This document shows positions 1 through 8,596 of a stretch of 21,880 nucleotides of DNA, piece by piece. Below the pieces are notes generated by a model, which had not been told where the DNA came from, made no database searches, and saw only the letters and a program-made list of their open reading frames with translations. The DNA comes from Minisyncoccota bacterium (GTDB taxonomy: Bacteria; Patescibacteriota; Minisyncoccia; UBA6257; JAKLIH01), in NCBI GenBank assembly GCA_028702045.1, contig JAQVPP010000004.1:1-21880 (forward strand). The letters run 5' to 3'. The position numbers were made by a program, and so were the translations under genes. Each line of letters begins with the position of its first letter. The first letter of the stretch is position 1.

Positions 1-352
1 GATTGCAAAACTACAACTATCTAAAGAAAAACCATCCATAGTTTTAAAAAATCTCAAAGAAAATGATTTTATTACAAGTCCACTAGTAATCAAAGGAGAA
101 GCTAGGGGCACATGATTTAACGAAGGATCGTTTCCAGTTATCTTAACTGATGGCGATGGCCTTATTATTGCTGAAACTCAAACAACAGTCAACTCTAATT
201 GAAAAACAGATGACTATGTTGAATTTGAGGCATATCTAGAATTTACAACCCCAGAGGTATATAAAACTAATGGCCACTTAATTTTTCAAAACGCAAATCA
301 AGCAGACTCTTTAGAAGAATCTGCATATGAGATAACAGTGCATTTTAAATAA
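1..352 (+). CDS. Gmad2-domain protein, C-terminal part (5' truncated)
   Basis: The frame is open from the window edge (first full codon at 2) to TAA at 350-352, giving about 116 residues. They match the Gmad2 immunoglobulin-like domain: G-E-A-R-G-T-W-F, then E-G-S-F-P-V, then a W-K-T-D-D-Y segment and F-E-A-Y-L-E-F, ending in a beta strand E-I-T-V-H-F. In Gmad2 proteins both Trp positions are strongly conserved, and both are TGA here (about 110 and 200), so this fragment alone argues for UGA = Trp. Gmad2 domains are common in spore-germination proteins and in secreted or lipid-anchored proteins of Patescibacteria; their exact role is unknown. The N-terminal signal or anchor lies outside the window. 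The gene runs towards the tRNA on the other strand with only two bases between them, and the A/T hairpin at 445-473 may be its terminator. Confidence 0.82.
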
Positions 353-354
353 TG

Positions 355-427
355 CGTCCTTACTAGGACTTGAACCTAGATTTTATCCTTAGGAGGGATA
401 TGTTCTATCCAGTTGAACTATAAGGAC
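355..427 (-). tRNA. tRNA-Arg (anticodon CCU)
   Basis: The reverse complement folds as a complete cloverleaf of 73 nt. The acceptor stem is GTCCTTA/TAAGGAC, the D-stem GTTC/GAAC with loop AACTGGATA, and the anticodon stem TATCC/GGATA with loop CTCCTAA, so the anticodon is CCT, reading AGG. The variable loop is short, and the T-stem is CTAGG/CCTAG with loop TTCAAGT. The discriminator is G and the following bases are CA, so CCA is not encoded and must be added. A -10-like TAGAAT lies just upstream on the minus strand. It converges on the Gmad2 gene. A dedicated AGG reader fits ordinary arginine meaning for AGG, so no second recoding is implied. Confidence 0.93.
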
Positions 428-444
428 TCACATATATTCTACCA

Positions 445-475
445 AAAAAAAGCTTTTTTTTAAAGCTTTTTTTAT
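445..475 (+). terminator. A/T-rich hairpin terminator
   Basis: The arms AAAAAAAGCTTT (445-456) and AAAGCTTTTTTT (462-473) form a 12-bp stem with a five-T loop, followed by further T-rich sequence. It is on the right strand to end the Gmad2 transcript after reading through the antisense of the tRNA. The stem has only two G-C pairs, so efficiency is uncertain. Confidence 0.5.
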
Positions 476-485
476 TTTACACTTC

Positions 486-514
486 TTTACATTAATGCAG
501 TTATATGGTATAGT
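486..514 (+). promoter_or_regulatory. Sigma-70-type promoter for the 613 gene
   Basis: TTTACA (486-491), a 17-bp spacer and TATAGT (509-514) predict a start near 521. That gives an untranslated leader of about 92 nt, much longer than the leaders of the housekeeping genes here. The leader contains a hairpin at 547-562 (CTCTTT/AAAGAG) and an SD hairpin just before the start codon. Confidence 0.72.
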
Positions 515-593
515 GTGATTGGGGTACATTAACATTGATTATCAGTCTCTTTTGTAAAAGAGGCGACAAATATATATACAAAAATATAAAAAA

Positions 594-611
594 TTTACCT
601 GAGGAGGTAAA
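594..611 (+). promoter_or_regulatory. Hairpin partly masking the ribosome binding site
   Basis: TTTACC (594-599) pairs with GGTAAA (606-611). The loop is TGAGGA, so the Shine-Dalgarno GAGGAGG (601-607) is partly in the loop and partly in the 3' arm. ATG follows at 613. This could reduce or regulate initiation; a 6-bp stem is modest, so regulation is inference. Confidence 0.5.
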
Positions 612-612
612 A

Positions 613-1107
613 ATGCAAAAAGCAAAAAAAAGAAATAAAAAATTTAGTAGTGTTTTAATTATGGTCATTTTTTTAATTATGACCATTATATTTTGTGCAA
701 CATGTATTTTCTTTGGAGGAAACAAAAAAGTTTCCGCCAAGGAAAATAAGTGGGGATGGAAATCCCCAGTAGCAATGAACAATATTGTCGAGAGAGTCAC
801 GATAGATGTCTCTCGACAAAGTGGTACTGTGATCATTCCGCTTGTCAGTGTAGGTCCTTATGGTACCTACACCAGGACAAGTAAGGCAACGTTTATAATA
901 TATACTCTTCCAGTGTTTACAAGCTGGGGAGAGTATTCAAGTTCTTTCTCAGATATGTTCTTTGGGAAAATATATTATCCCAATGAATGTATATTCTTGT
1001 CCCCTGAAAAAAAGGGAGAAGAAAGGGAAAGAATACTTGTGTATCATAATTGTTATGATTCACAAGGTAACTCCGAGATATTTTTTACAAATCGGAGTTG
1101 CCCATAG
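613..1107 (+). CDS. Small membrane-anchored or secreted protein of unknown family
   Basis: I do not recognise this 164-residue protein. The start at 613 is chosen over an upstream in-frame start at 535 because a strong Shine-Dalgarno GAGGAGG sits five bases before it. The N-terminus is very basic (K/R-rich, residues 1-11), then comes a hydrophobic segment at about 12-35, then Val-Ser-Ala near residue 40, which resembles a signal-peptidase site; so it is probably exported or anchored. The rest is rich in beta-forming residues, with three Cys after the hydrophobic segment, the last two residues before the stop being Cys-Pro. All three Trp codons are TGG, unlike the long neighbours. The coding sequence holds consecutive inverted repeats: 661-668/679-686, 718-723/730-735, 751-757/762-768 with a GGAA loop, 787-795/809-817, 848-855/865-872, 902-913/924-936, 962-967/978-983, 1036-1049/1053-1066 and 1070-1077/1092-1099. 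It has its own promoter and terminator. Confidence 0.72.
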   Translation: MQKAKKRNKKFSSVLIMVIFLIMTIIFCATCIFFGGNKKVSAKENKWGWKSPVAMNNIVERVTIDVSRQSGTVIIPLVSVGPYGTYTRTSKATFIIYTLPVFTSWGEYSSSFSDMFFGKIYYPNECIFLSPEKKGEERERILVYHNCYDSQGNSEIFFTNRSCP

Positions 1108-1124
1108 AAAGGAGGCGAAACCTC

Positions 1125-1157
1125 AAAAAGCAAAGAACAAAAATCTTTGCTTTTTTT
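1125..1157 (+). terminator. Intrinsic terminator of the 613 gene
   Basis: AAAAAGCAAAGA (1125-1136) pairs perfectly with TCTTTGCTTTTT (1144-1155), loop ACAAAAA, with the T-tract running to 1157. Between the stop codon and this hairpin sits another Shine-Dalgarno-like AAAGGAGG (1108-1115), which can itself pair with CCTC at 1121-1124 and has no start codon after it. Confidence 0.82.
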
Positions 1158-1158
1158 A

Positions 1159-1187
1159 TTGCAAAAAAGAATATTTTTAGTTATTAT
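1159..1187 (+). promoter_or_regulatory. Promoter for the envelope cluster
   Basis: TTGCAA (1159-1164), 17 bp and TATTAT (1182-1187) predict a start near 1194 and an 18-nt leader without a Shine-Dalgarno sequence. The same -35 variant and spacing recur before mltG. Confidence 0.5.
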
Positions 1188-1211
1188 TAATATATATTTA
1201 ATTTAGCCAAT

Positions 1212-2543
1212 ATGACAGAAAGAGCTTTTAGAAAGTTTATTATTATCACAGGTACTATTATAATATTTTTATTTATTTTAGGAACTATTTTCTATTTTGT
1301 TTTTAAACCAAATGAATCATGTTTTGATGGAATTCAAAATCAAAATGAAACAGATATTGATTGTGGAGGAGACTGTGTCTCTTGTGAAGTAAAGGAACTA
1401 GAGGATATAGTAGTTGTAGATGGTCCAGAGTTTCTAGAACAAGGAGGTAAGTATTTTATTTACCAAAAAGTATTAAACTCTAATAATAATTGAGGTATTC
1501 AGCAATATAGTTACTCCTTTGTAGTTCTAGGAGAAAACAAGTCAAAAGAAATAAAAGGCAGTACATATATTTTACCTAAACAAGAAAAAATTATTTTAGA
1601 AGTAGTTGATATTGATTTTGATATTACCAAAATAGACTTTGTCCCTAAAAAAGTAATGCTCAATAACTGAACCAAAGTAGAGTTTGAGAATTTAAATAAT
1701 AATATTTTTGAATTAACAAACTTATCCTTAAGTGATGGTAAGCAAGAAGTAGTTCAAATAAAGCAAGCCGATCTACCATCATATAATTTTACCAAAGAAT
1801 TAAAATTAGGTGATACTGATGAACAAGTTAAAAATTTGCAAGCAGTCCTTGCCAAAGATCCAGAAATTTACCCAGAGGGCATAATAGATGGAGAGTTTAG
1901 TATAGAGACATACAAGGCTGTATTTAGATTCCAGTATGAGTATGATATATCTCCAGCTAATGGTATTCTTAATGAGCCAACAAGAGATAAGTTAAATGAG
2001 CTGTACTATTACGAAGAAGAGCTATCAGATCCATCATACTTAAGCTTTAATCAAGAACTAACTTTTGGCGATAAGGGTCAAGAGGTTAGAGACTTGCAAG
2101 CAGTCCTTGCTAAAGATACAGAGATTTACCCAGAGGGCATAATCAATGGAGAATTTGGCTATCTTACCAGAAGAGCTTTAGAAAGATTCCAAGAAAAATA
2201 TAATTTAGAAGTAACAGGTGATTTAGACCTAAGTACTTTATCAAAAATAAACCAAGTTTTCTTTGAAAATAATAATGACTCAAATATAATAGGTGCAACT
2301 AAAGTAGTTAGTGGGAAAATAAGAAATAACTCCATGTTCTCTTTTGCTAAAGTACAAGCAACTATATTTTTATGTAAAGAGGGGGAGGTAAAAGCAGTAT
2401 CTTATTACACATTTGATAAGTTCTATAAAGAATCAACTCAAGACTTAACTGTTTCCTGAACCAACGAGTTACCAGAAGATGTAAATATTTGTCTTACACA
2501 AATAGATACAAATATTTTTTCCAGAGATAATATATTAAAATAA
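1212..2543 (+). CDS. Membrane-anchored protein with Cys-rich motif and two peptidoglycan-binding domains
   Basis: Reading TGA (three codons, the first at 1491-1493) as Trp gives 443 residues ending at TAA 2541-2543. A transmembrane anchor spans about residues 8-32. Just outside it lies the motif C-F-D-G-x-Q-N-x-N-E-T-D-x-D-C-G-G-D-C-x-x-C (37-58), a known Cys motif of secreted bacterial proteins that probably forms disulfides or binds a metal. A beta-rich middle region follows. Two PG_binding_1-type repeats lie at about 195-262 and 280-346, each with L-x-x-G-D, V-x-x-L-Q-A-V-L-A-K-D, I-x-G-E-F and F-Q motifs; both should bind peptidoglycan. A further beta-rich domain ends the protein. It precedes rodA by six bases and is probably co-transcribed, which places it in wall growth or cell-surface structure. 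There is no Shine-Dalgarno sequence. The name is inferred from motifs; the enzymatic role, if any, is unknown. Confidence 0.82.
1836..2158 (+). repeat. Internal duplication encoding the two peptidoglycan-binding repeats
   Basis: About 65 bases at 1836-1900 recur with few changes at 2094-2158, a period of 258 bases (86 codons). Both encode L-Q-A-V-L-A-K-D followed by I-Y-P-E-G-I-I and a G-E-F. Near-identity at DNA level indicates a recent tandem duplication or gene conversion of one domain. Confidence 0.85.
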
Positions 2544-2549
2544 ACAATT

Positions 2550-3626
2550 ATGTTCAAGAATTTAGATTGATGACTATTAGCCCCAGTTATTGTTTTAAGT
2601 ATTTTTAGCATTTTAATTTTAGGAGGGATGTCGTTAGGCACCCATAACCTAACTATTTTCTACAAGCAATTAGGTTTTATTCTAATCTCTTTTGTAGTAA
2701 TGTTTATTTTTTCTAAAATAGACTATAGGATATATAGAAATAATCCAATTATTTTAAATATTATATATATCATATTTACAGGATTATTAATTACTTTACT
2801 TATTTTTGGACAAACAACCAGAGGTATTAAGGGATGATTAAGTTTAGGTTTCTTTAGTATCCAGCCAGTAGAGTTTATGAAAATTATATTAGTTTTAGTT
2901 TTAGCTAAATACTTCTCAACTAGAAATATGTTTTTATGGAATTTTAAACATATTCTTATCTCAGGTATTTATACACTAATTCCTTTTCTGTTTGTCTTAG
3001 CACAACCAGATCTAGGAGCGGCCGTTATTTTATTTGTTATTTGGCTATCTATGATATCTGTATCAGGTATTAAGCTAAAACATTTGTTTTTAATTTTAGG
3101 AACACTACTAATTGCATCTGTGTTAAGTTTTGCTTTTTTACTTAAACCATATCAGAAGGAAAGAATCACTGCTTTTATTAATCCATCACTAGACACAAGA
3201 GGTATTAACTATAATTCTCAACAATCAATTATTGCCATTGGATCAGGTAGGTTATTTGGTAAAGGATTAAGTTTTGGCACACAGACTCAACTTAACTTTC
3301 TACCAGAGTCAAAAACAGACTTTGTCTTTGCCTCTATTGCAGAAGAAATAGGGCTTATTGGTATGATTATTGTTTTTGCCTCATATTTTATTATCCTATA
3401 CAAACTATTCTTTTACTTAACCAAAACAACTGATAACTTTGCCTTTTTACTAACCTTTGGGCTACTTATCAAAATAGGAGTAGAGACATTAATAAACATA
3501 GGAGTTAATGTTGGATTTTTCCCAGTAGTAGGTATAGCTCTACCTTTCTTGAGCATGGGAGGATCTCATTTATTAGCTGATTTTATTTTACTTGGCATTG
3601 TCTTTAACACACAAAAGAAAATATAA
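2550..3626 (+). CDS. rodA: SEDS-family peptidoglycan polymerase RodA
   Basis: This 358-residue polytopic membrane protein belongs to the RodA/FtsW/SpoVE family, which polymerises lipid II into glycan strands with a partner class B PBP. The N-terminus is N-L-D-W-W-L-L with both Trp written as consecutive TGA codons (a classic RodA start). It is followed by R-G-x-K-G-W and Q-P-V-E-F-M-K (canonical R-G-A-K-R-W and Q-P-S-E-F-A-K), Q-P-D-L-G (152-156), G-T-Q-T-Q-L-N-F-L-P-E-S-K-T-D-F (243-258) and a final P-F-L-S-M-G-G-S, slightly altered from the usual S-Y-G-G-S. The G-T-Q-x-Q-x-x-F-L-P-E form favours RodA over FtsW. A start at ATG 2550 uses the RodA-like N-terminus; starts further downstream would delete the first membrane helix. 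It lies six bases after the peptidoglycan-binding gene and has no Shine-Dalgarno sequence. Confidence 0.88.
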
Positions 3627-3634
3627 ATTAATAA

Positions 3635-3663
3635 TTGCAAAATATTAAAAATTTCGTTAATAT
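3635..3663 (+). promoter_or_regulatory. Possible promoter for mltG-tyrS
   Basis: TTGCAA (3635-3640), 17 bp and TAATAT (3658-3663) predict a start near 3670, about 14 nt before the mltG ATG. It lies in the 57-base gap after rodA, so mltG and tyrS could be expressed apart from rodA. Confidence 0.45.
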
Positions 3664-3683
3664 ATATGTATTAAATAAATATA

Positions 3684-4706
3684 ATGAAAAATATAAAAAT
3701 ATTAGATGTATTGAAAAAAATAAACATTAAAGTATATATAACTAGTTTTTTAGTTATTTTTATTTTATTGTTCACTTTTTTATTTACCAGTAGTAAGTAT
3801 TTTAAAGAAGAGGTAGTACTAACCATTAATGAAAATGAGAGTTGTCTAAGTATTGCTCAAAAATTAAAAGATAAAGATTTGATAAATAACAAATATCTTT
3901 TTCTACTTTATTCTTTTATTACCTTTAGCTACGATGATTTAAAGCCAGGAGAATTTAAGTTCATAGGCGGAGTAAATACTAAAAGCATCTTAAGAACAAT
4001 TAAAGAATATAACGGTATTAAGGTTGTAATCAAAGAAGGATATACTATTTATCAAGTACAGGCTGAATTAGCAGAAAAACAAGTTCTTTTCCCAACAGAC
4101 TCAATCACCAAGTATAGAATTAAAGATTTTCAAGATAAATTTGAGTTTTTGCAAGATTTGCCCAAAAACAATAATCTAGAAGGGTTTCTTTTCCCAGAAA
4201 CTTATTATTTTCTTAAAAATACAAACTCCTATGATATAGCCTATAGGATGCTTTTAGAATTTGAGACCAAATTATATAATCAATATGCAAATAAGGAGAG
4301 TTTTTACAGTGACTTAATCTTAGCTTCTATTTTAGAAAAAGAAATACCAAATAATTATGAAAAACAACTTGCCGCTGATGTTTTACGCAAAAGAATCAAA
4401 AAAGATATGCCACTTCAAGTAGACTGTACTTTATGTTATATTAAGCAAGTAATGGCTAATAAGTATGTAGACTGTTATCCAATATATAAAACAGACAAGG
4501 AGATAGATTCAGTATATAATACATATATAAACAAAGACTTGCCAGGAGGCCCAATATCTAACCCTAGTGTAGAGAGTTATGTTGCTGCACTAAAGCCTTT
4601 AGCTAACACATATTACTATTTCATCTCAGACCCACAGACCAGAAAAACAATTTTCTCCAGAACTTTAGAAGGTCATATCCAAAATATTAAAACTTTTTTA
4701 AGATAA
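3684..4706 (+). CDS. mltG: Endolytic murein transglycosylase MltG (YceG-like)
   Basis: The 340-residue protein matches MltG, the inner-membrane lytic transglycosylase that cuts nascent glycan strands and sets their length. One transmembrane segment lies at about residues 18-36, followed by a LysM-like region (about 45-120). The catalytic domain shows E-G-F-L-F-P-E-T-Y (166-174), A-S-I-L-E-K-E (214-220) with the catalytic Glu at 218, M-P-L-Q-V-D (242-247), and L-P-G-G-P-I-S-N-P-S (286-295), the family's L-P-P-G-P-I-x-N-P. The C-terminus Y-Y-F-I-S-D then F-S-R-T-L-E-G-H is also typical. There are no Trp codons, so the frame is unbroken under either code. It follows rodA and overlaps functionally with it in strand synthesis; tyrS starts four bases after its stop. 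Confidence 0.94.
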   Translation: MKNIKILDVLKKINIKVYITSFLVIFILLFTFLFTSSKYFKEEVVLTINENESCLSIAQKLKDKDLINNKYLFLLYSFITFSYDDLKPGEFKFIGGVNTKSILRTIKEYNGIKVVIKEGYTIYQVQAELAEKQVLFPTDSITKYRIKDFQDKFEFLQDLPKNNNLEGFLFPETYYFLKNTNSYDIAYRMLLEFETKLYNQYANKESFYSDLILASILEKEIPNNYEKQLAADVLRKRIKKDMPLQVDCTLCYIKQVMANKYVDCYPIYKTDKEIDSVYNTYINKDLPGGPISNPSVESYVAALKPLANTYYYFISDPQTRKTIFSRTLEGHIQNIKTFLR

Positions 4707-4710
4707 AAAA

Positions 4711-5922
4711 ATGATTTTTGATGATTTAAAAGAAAGAGGATTAATTAACCAAGTCTCAAGTGAAGAGTTAAGTAATGTTTTAAAACCAAACAATTGTTTC
4801 TATATTGGCTTTGATCCTACTGCATCTAGTTTACAGCTTGGTAATTTATTACCTTTTATTACATATATTAGACTAGAACAAGCAGGGCTTAAAGGTATTT
4901 GCCTAATAGGAGGTATGACAGGTCTAATAGGCGATCCTAGTGGCAGAAACAAGGAAAGAGACTTGTCAGACTTTAATATAATCAAGAAAAGGTCTCTTTT
5001 ATTTGAAAAACAAATTAAAAGATTCTTGCCTAAAGCTAATATTGTAAACAATTTTTCTTGATTTAAAGATTTCAAGTATTATGAGTTTTTAAGAGATGTA
5101 GGTAAGCATTTTAATGTTGGTCCTATGTTATCCAAAGAATATATCAAATCAAGACTGCAAACAGGATTGTCTTATGCAGAATTTTCCTATTCTTTGATTC
5201 AGGCATATGATTTTTATTTTTTAAATAAAAAACACAACTGCATATTGCAAGTAGGAGGAAGCGATCAGTGAGGCAATATGGTTTCTGGTATTGATTTAAT
5301 AAAATCAAAAGCAAATAAAGAAGCTTTTGTGTTCACCTTACCACTGCTAGTAGACACAAATGGCAAAAAATTAAGTAAAAGCTTTAACAACTCTGTCTGG
5401 CTAGATGAAAAACTTTCATCTGTATATGAGTTTTATCAATATTTCATCAACCTTCCAGATGAATTGATTATACAATGATTTAAGTATTTTTCATTTAGAT
5501 CTTTGCAAGAAATAAAAGAAATAGAAAAAAAGCATTCAGTAGCTCCAGAAAAAAGATACGCTCAAAAACTTTTAGCTCAAGAAGTGACTTTATTTGTTCA
5601 TAAAGAAAAAGGTTTATTACAGGCTGAAAAAATAACCAAGTCTTTATTTGACAATGATATTTCCCATCTAAACAAAGATGACTTTAGGGCTATGGAAAAT
5701 AGTCTAGAGACAATAAGAATCAAATCTAATTTAAAAATTAGTGACATACTTTCTTTATCAGATCTTTCTAAAAGACAAATCCGTGAAGATATTCAAAATA
5801 AAGCCATAAGCGTTAATGGAGAAGTAATAGATGAGGATAAAATTTTAAAACACTTTATTTTCAATAAATACGCATTAATTAGAAGAGGCAAGAAAACATA
5901 TTTTCTAATTATTAAAGAATAG
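4711..5922 (+). CDS. tyrS: Tyrosyl-tRNA synthetase
   Basis: This class I synthetase charges tRNA-Tyr. With three TGA codons read as Trp the frame gives 403 residues, the normal length. Visible motifs are Y-I-G-F-D-P-T-A (31-38), Q-L-G-N (42-45, HIGH equivalent), G-G-M-T-G-L-I-G-D-P-S-G-R, G-G-S-D-Q-W-G-N-M (Trp 187 = TGA at 5269-5271) and K-L-S-K-S (220-224, KMSKS equivalent), plus a C-terminal S4 RNA-binding domain (about 340-403). The S-D-Q-W-G-N Trp is nearly invariant in TyrRS, which makes this gene one of the best proofs that TGA means Trp, not Gly. One further Trp is TGG. No Shine-Dalgarno sequence; probably co-transcribed with mltG. Confidence 0.96.
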
Positions 5923-5928
5923 AATATA

Positions 5929-6879
5929 TTATATAAGTTTTTCTAAGTATTTATTAAAAGGTGTTAAAACAATTAATGCAATTATTAAATAAATACATCC
6001 AGTCAGATAGCTCTCTACAGGATTAATACCTATTAAGGTATTAATTTTTTGAATTAGGAAAAATACAGGTACATGTAGGGCAAAATAAATTAAAGAGTGA
6101 TTACCAATATATGTTAAAAATTTATTCTTACCTAAATATTTAGCAATACAGATAAAAGTAAATATACCATTAAGTGCTAAAAATATTGTTATAAAATAAT
6201 AATATATTCCAGAGTTAGTGAATCATATCTTATTATATACGCTTGGAAACAATGGAATAATATTTATTAATAAGGCAAGTATAAATCAAACCTTATTTTT
6301 TAAAAGAAAATATATCTTTTCTTTATATTTTCTAAACAAATTACCAATAGCAAAAAATAATAAATAATATATACTAGCATCTATAGTTCAAACCAGTTTG
6401 GGTTGTTGCAATGTTTTAAAATATACAAGCCCAATAAAGCTAAGTAGTACACAGGTTATTAATAAAATATTATCTTTATTGATATATTTCCTTAAAAAAT
6501 AATAAATAGATTGTGTAATAAAGAAACTAGGTAAAAATCATAAAGGTATGTTATAGAAAATATCAGATCTTTTAGCTATCAGAAATTTTTCCAGTGTATA
6601 TAGGTTAAATATATTTGTCTGGAATATTAAACAATACATGAAAATAGATATTAATGAAAATATTAAATATGGCTTTAAAATTTTTAAAATTCTGGTTTTA
6701 AAAAAAAGTTTAATATTTTCATATTTTATGTTATTAAATAAATATCCAGCTATAAAGTAAAATATAGGCAAATCAAAAGAATAAGCATATGGAATAAAGT
6801 GCTTATTAATAGGTGAATGGCCTAATATAATAAATATTATTGCAATTCCTTTTAATATGTTTATTCAGTTCTTTTTCAT
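5929..6879 (-). CDS. Acyltransferase 3 (OafA/YrhL-like) membrane protein
   Basis: Reading five TGA codons as Trp joins a minus-strand frame of 316 residues from ATG at 6879 to TAA at 5929. The N-terminus carries K-G-I-A-I-I-F-I-I-L-G-H-S (10-22), the conserved catalytic-site His of acyltransferase-3 proteins, then Y-S-F-D-L-P-I-F-Y-F-I-A-G-Y-L-F (family: S-F-H-M-P-L-F-F-F-x-S-G), then P-L-W-F-L-P-S-F-F (family: L-W-F-L-P-A-L-F). The rest is about ten hydrophobic helices. Such proteins O-acylate peptidoglycan, glycans or lipids; the substrate cannot be told. The second motif has Asp where His is usual. All five Trp codons are TGA. It converges on tyrS with six bases between the stops, and its start faces the operator of the 7102 gene. 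Confidence 0.85.
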
Positions 6880-6999
6880 GATATATCTATATTATCATAT
6901 TTTTAGATAATATTAATAGCTTTTATTTAAAAATTCAATATCTCAAACAATAAAAAGACTCAAAAACCCTTATTTTGTCAGTTAAAATTAAGATTCAAG

Positions 7000-7049
7000 G
7001 TTTATTGACTACTAGAATAGTCAATAAACACCCCTTTATTGACTATTCT
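7000..7049. repeat. Triple inverted/direct repeat, probable operator
   Basis: AGAATAGTCAATAAA (7014-7028) and TTTATTGACTATTCT (7035-7049) form a perfect 15-bp inverted repeat with spacer CACCCC. A third half-site TTTATTGACTA lies at about 7001-7010, so the 11-base unit occurs three times in alternating orientation. It abuts the -35 element at 7052 and so fits a repressor or activator site for the 7102 gene. There is no T-tract, so it is not a terminator. Confidence 0.72.
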
Positions 7050-7051
7050 AC

Positions 7052-7080
7052 TTGACAATAAATCTATTTTTGTGTATATT
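7052..7080 (+). promoter_or_regulatory. Strong promoter for the 7102 ATPase gene
   Basis: Consensus TTGACA (7052-7057), 17 bp and TATATT (7075-7080) predict a start near 7087 and a 15-nt leader without a Shine-Dalgarno sequence. The large inverted repeat lies immediately upstream. Confidence 0.75.
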
Positions 7081-7101
7081 TTTAATAAATAAACTATTTA
7101 T

Positions 7102-8541
7102 ATGAATCAAGAAGAAAAAATACAAAAATATCTAGAACAACAATTAAAAACATGCGAACTCAATGCTAGGGGGTATGTTTTTGATATAAATAATAAAAAA
7201 AAGCCTAAGCGTGATGCTTTTAAAGTTGTAGAAAAATATTTTAATCTTTTTTTAAATAAAAATGATTCATATAGATGAATAGATTTAATTGGTTTACGAG
7301 GAACAGGCAAAACTACTATTTTACAACAATTGTATTATTCTAAAAAAAATATGGATGCTTATTTTTTAGTCCTATCAGTCGACGATATAGTTAATGTGCT
7401 ACAAAGTAATATAGCAGAAGTAATACAAGGGTTTGAAAAATTAATGAAAAAGTCTTTATGAGAATTAGATAAGCCACTATTTATTTTTTTAGACGAAGTT
7501 CAGTATGATAAGAATTGAGGGGTATCTTTAAAAGTATTGTATGATAAAGCACTTAAAAATGTTTTTGTGTTCTCTACAGGATCTTCAGCTTTATTACTAA
7601 ATACTAATGCAGATATAGCCAGAAGAGTAATCTCAACAAAAATACATCCAATGTCTTTTTCAGAATTTATGGAAATTAAGTATGATATCAAAATTTCAAA
7701 AACCATTTCAACAAAAATTGAAGACGCTATTTTCAATAGTAATAATAGTAAAGAAATATTTGAAAAACTTGAAAAAATAGAAACAGAAATAAAAAAAATT
7801 TATTTTAAAATTAAACCATTTGCTTTTGATGAGTATTTAAATTACAGCTCTTTACCTTATGTATTAGGGCTAGATAATAAAGAAATAATTTTAAACACAA
7901 TAAGAAAGTCTGTAGAAAGGATTATCATGAAAGATATGAGTATTAATAATGAACTAGATTCTAAAACTTTAGGAACAGTAGAACATATATTATATGCCGT
8001 AGCCAATATGGATACTATTAATTTTTCTACTCTTTCACAGAAATTAGGAATTTCTAGATCCACAGTATCTGATATTTTTTCTAGGTTAGAAAAAACAGAA
8101 CTTTTAATTAGGATCTATCCCAAAGGATCTCATTTTAAGCAAGTCACAAATAAGCCATCTAAGTTTTTATTCGCTAGCCCAGTTTTTAGAAACATGTATT
8201 ATACAAGATTAGGAAGTATTATTGATGAAAAGAATGGAAGGGGGAAACTTCTAGAAGATTTAATATCAATGTATATAATGCGTATCAAGGAAAGATATTT
8301 TCCTTGCTCACTAACATTTGATAATGAAGATAATGGTGCTGATTTTATTTTTAGTGTTGGAGACAAAAAAATAGTAATAGAGGTAGGAGTTAATAAGGAC
8401 AAGCACAAACAAGTGCTACAAACCATGAAAAGAATTGAGTCAAACTTAGGCATAGTCTTATCAGAGCAAGAAACTGAATTAAAATATGATAAAAAAAATA
8501 ATATAGTTACAGTACCTTTAAGTTATTTTGTATTAATATAA
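7102..8541 (+). CDS. AAA_14-type ATPase with winged helix and nuclease-like C-terminal domain
   Basis: The 479-residue protein (three TGA read as Trp) belongs to the AAA_14/DUF4143 ATPase group, abundant in archaea and host-associated bacteria and without a settled function. The Walker A motif is G-L-R-G-T-G-K-T (64-71), Walker B L-F-I-F-L-D-E-V-Q (126-134, acidic pair 131-132), and a sensor-like S-T-G-S-S (158-162). A helix-turn-helix of winged type lies at about 306-335 (L-S-Q-K-L-G-I-S-R-S-T-V-S). The C-terminus D-F-I-F-S-V-G-D-K-K-I-V-I-E-V-G (about 414-429) resembles the D-x(n)-E-x-x restriction-endonuclease-like fold, but the usual Lys after E-x is Gly, so catalysis is doubtful. It is behind a consensus promoter and a perfect inverted repeat. 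The HTH might bind that repeat (inference). Transfer is plausible for such a family. Confidence 0.85.
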
Positions 8542-8596
8542 AATTTTTTATGTTTTTAATTTGTTGCACTTCGAGTTTATATTCGCCGCAAAACAG

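Noticed and set aside
501..836. Minus-strand ORF of 111 residues opposite the 613 gene
   Set aside because: It covers the promoter and RBS of the plus-strand gene, has no ribosome binding site of its own, and its open frame follows from the hairpin-rich, AT-rich plus strand.
962..1180. 72-residue frame overlapping the end of the 613 gene
   Set aside because: It reads through the terminator hairpin and has no SD; it is an out-of-frame shadow.
4711..5922. Broken pseudogenes (tyrS, uvrD, ileS and others appear split into fragments)
   Set aside because: Every break is a TGA at a Trp-type position; no frameshift is needed, so these are intact genes under a UGA = Trp code.
7001..7049. CRISPR array or IS terminal repeats from the three TTTATTGACTA copies
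   Set aside because: Copies alternate in orientation with 4-7 base spacers, with no transposase or cas gene nearby; an operator next to a promoter explains them better.
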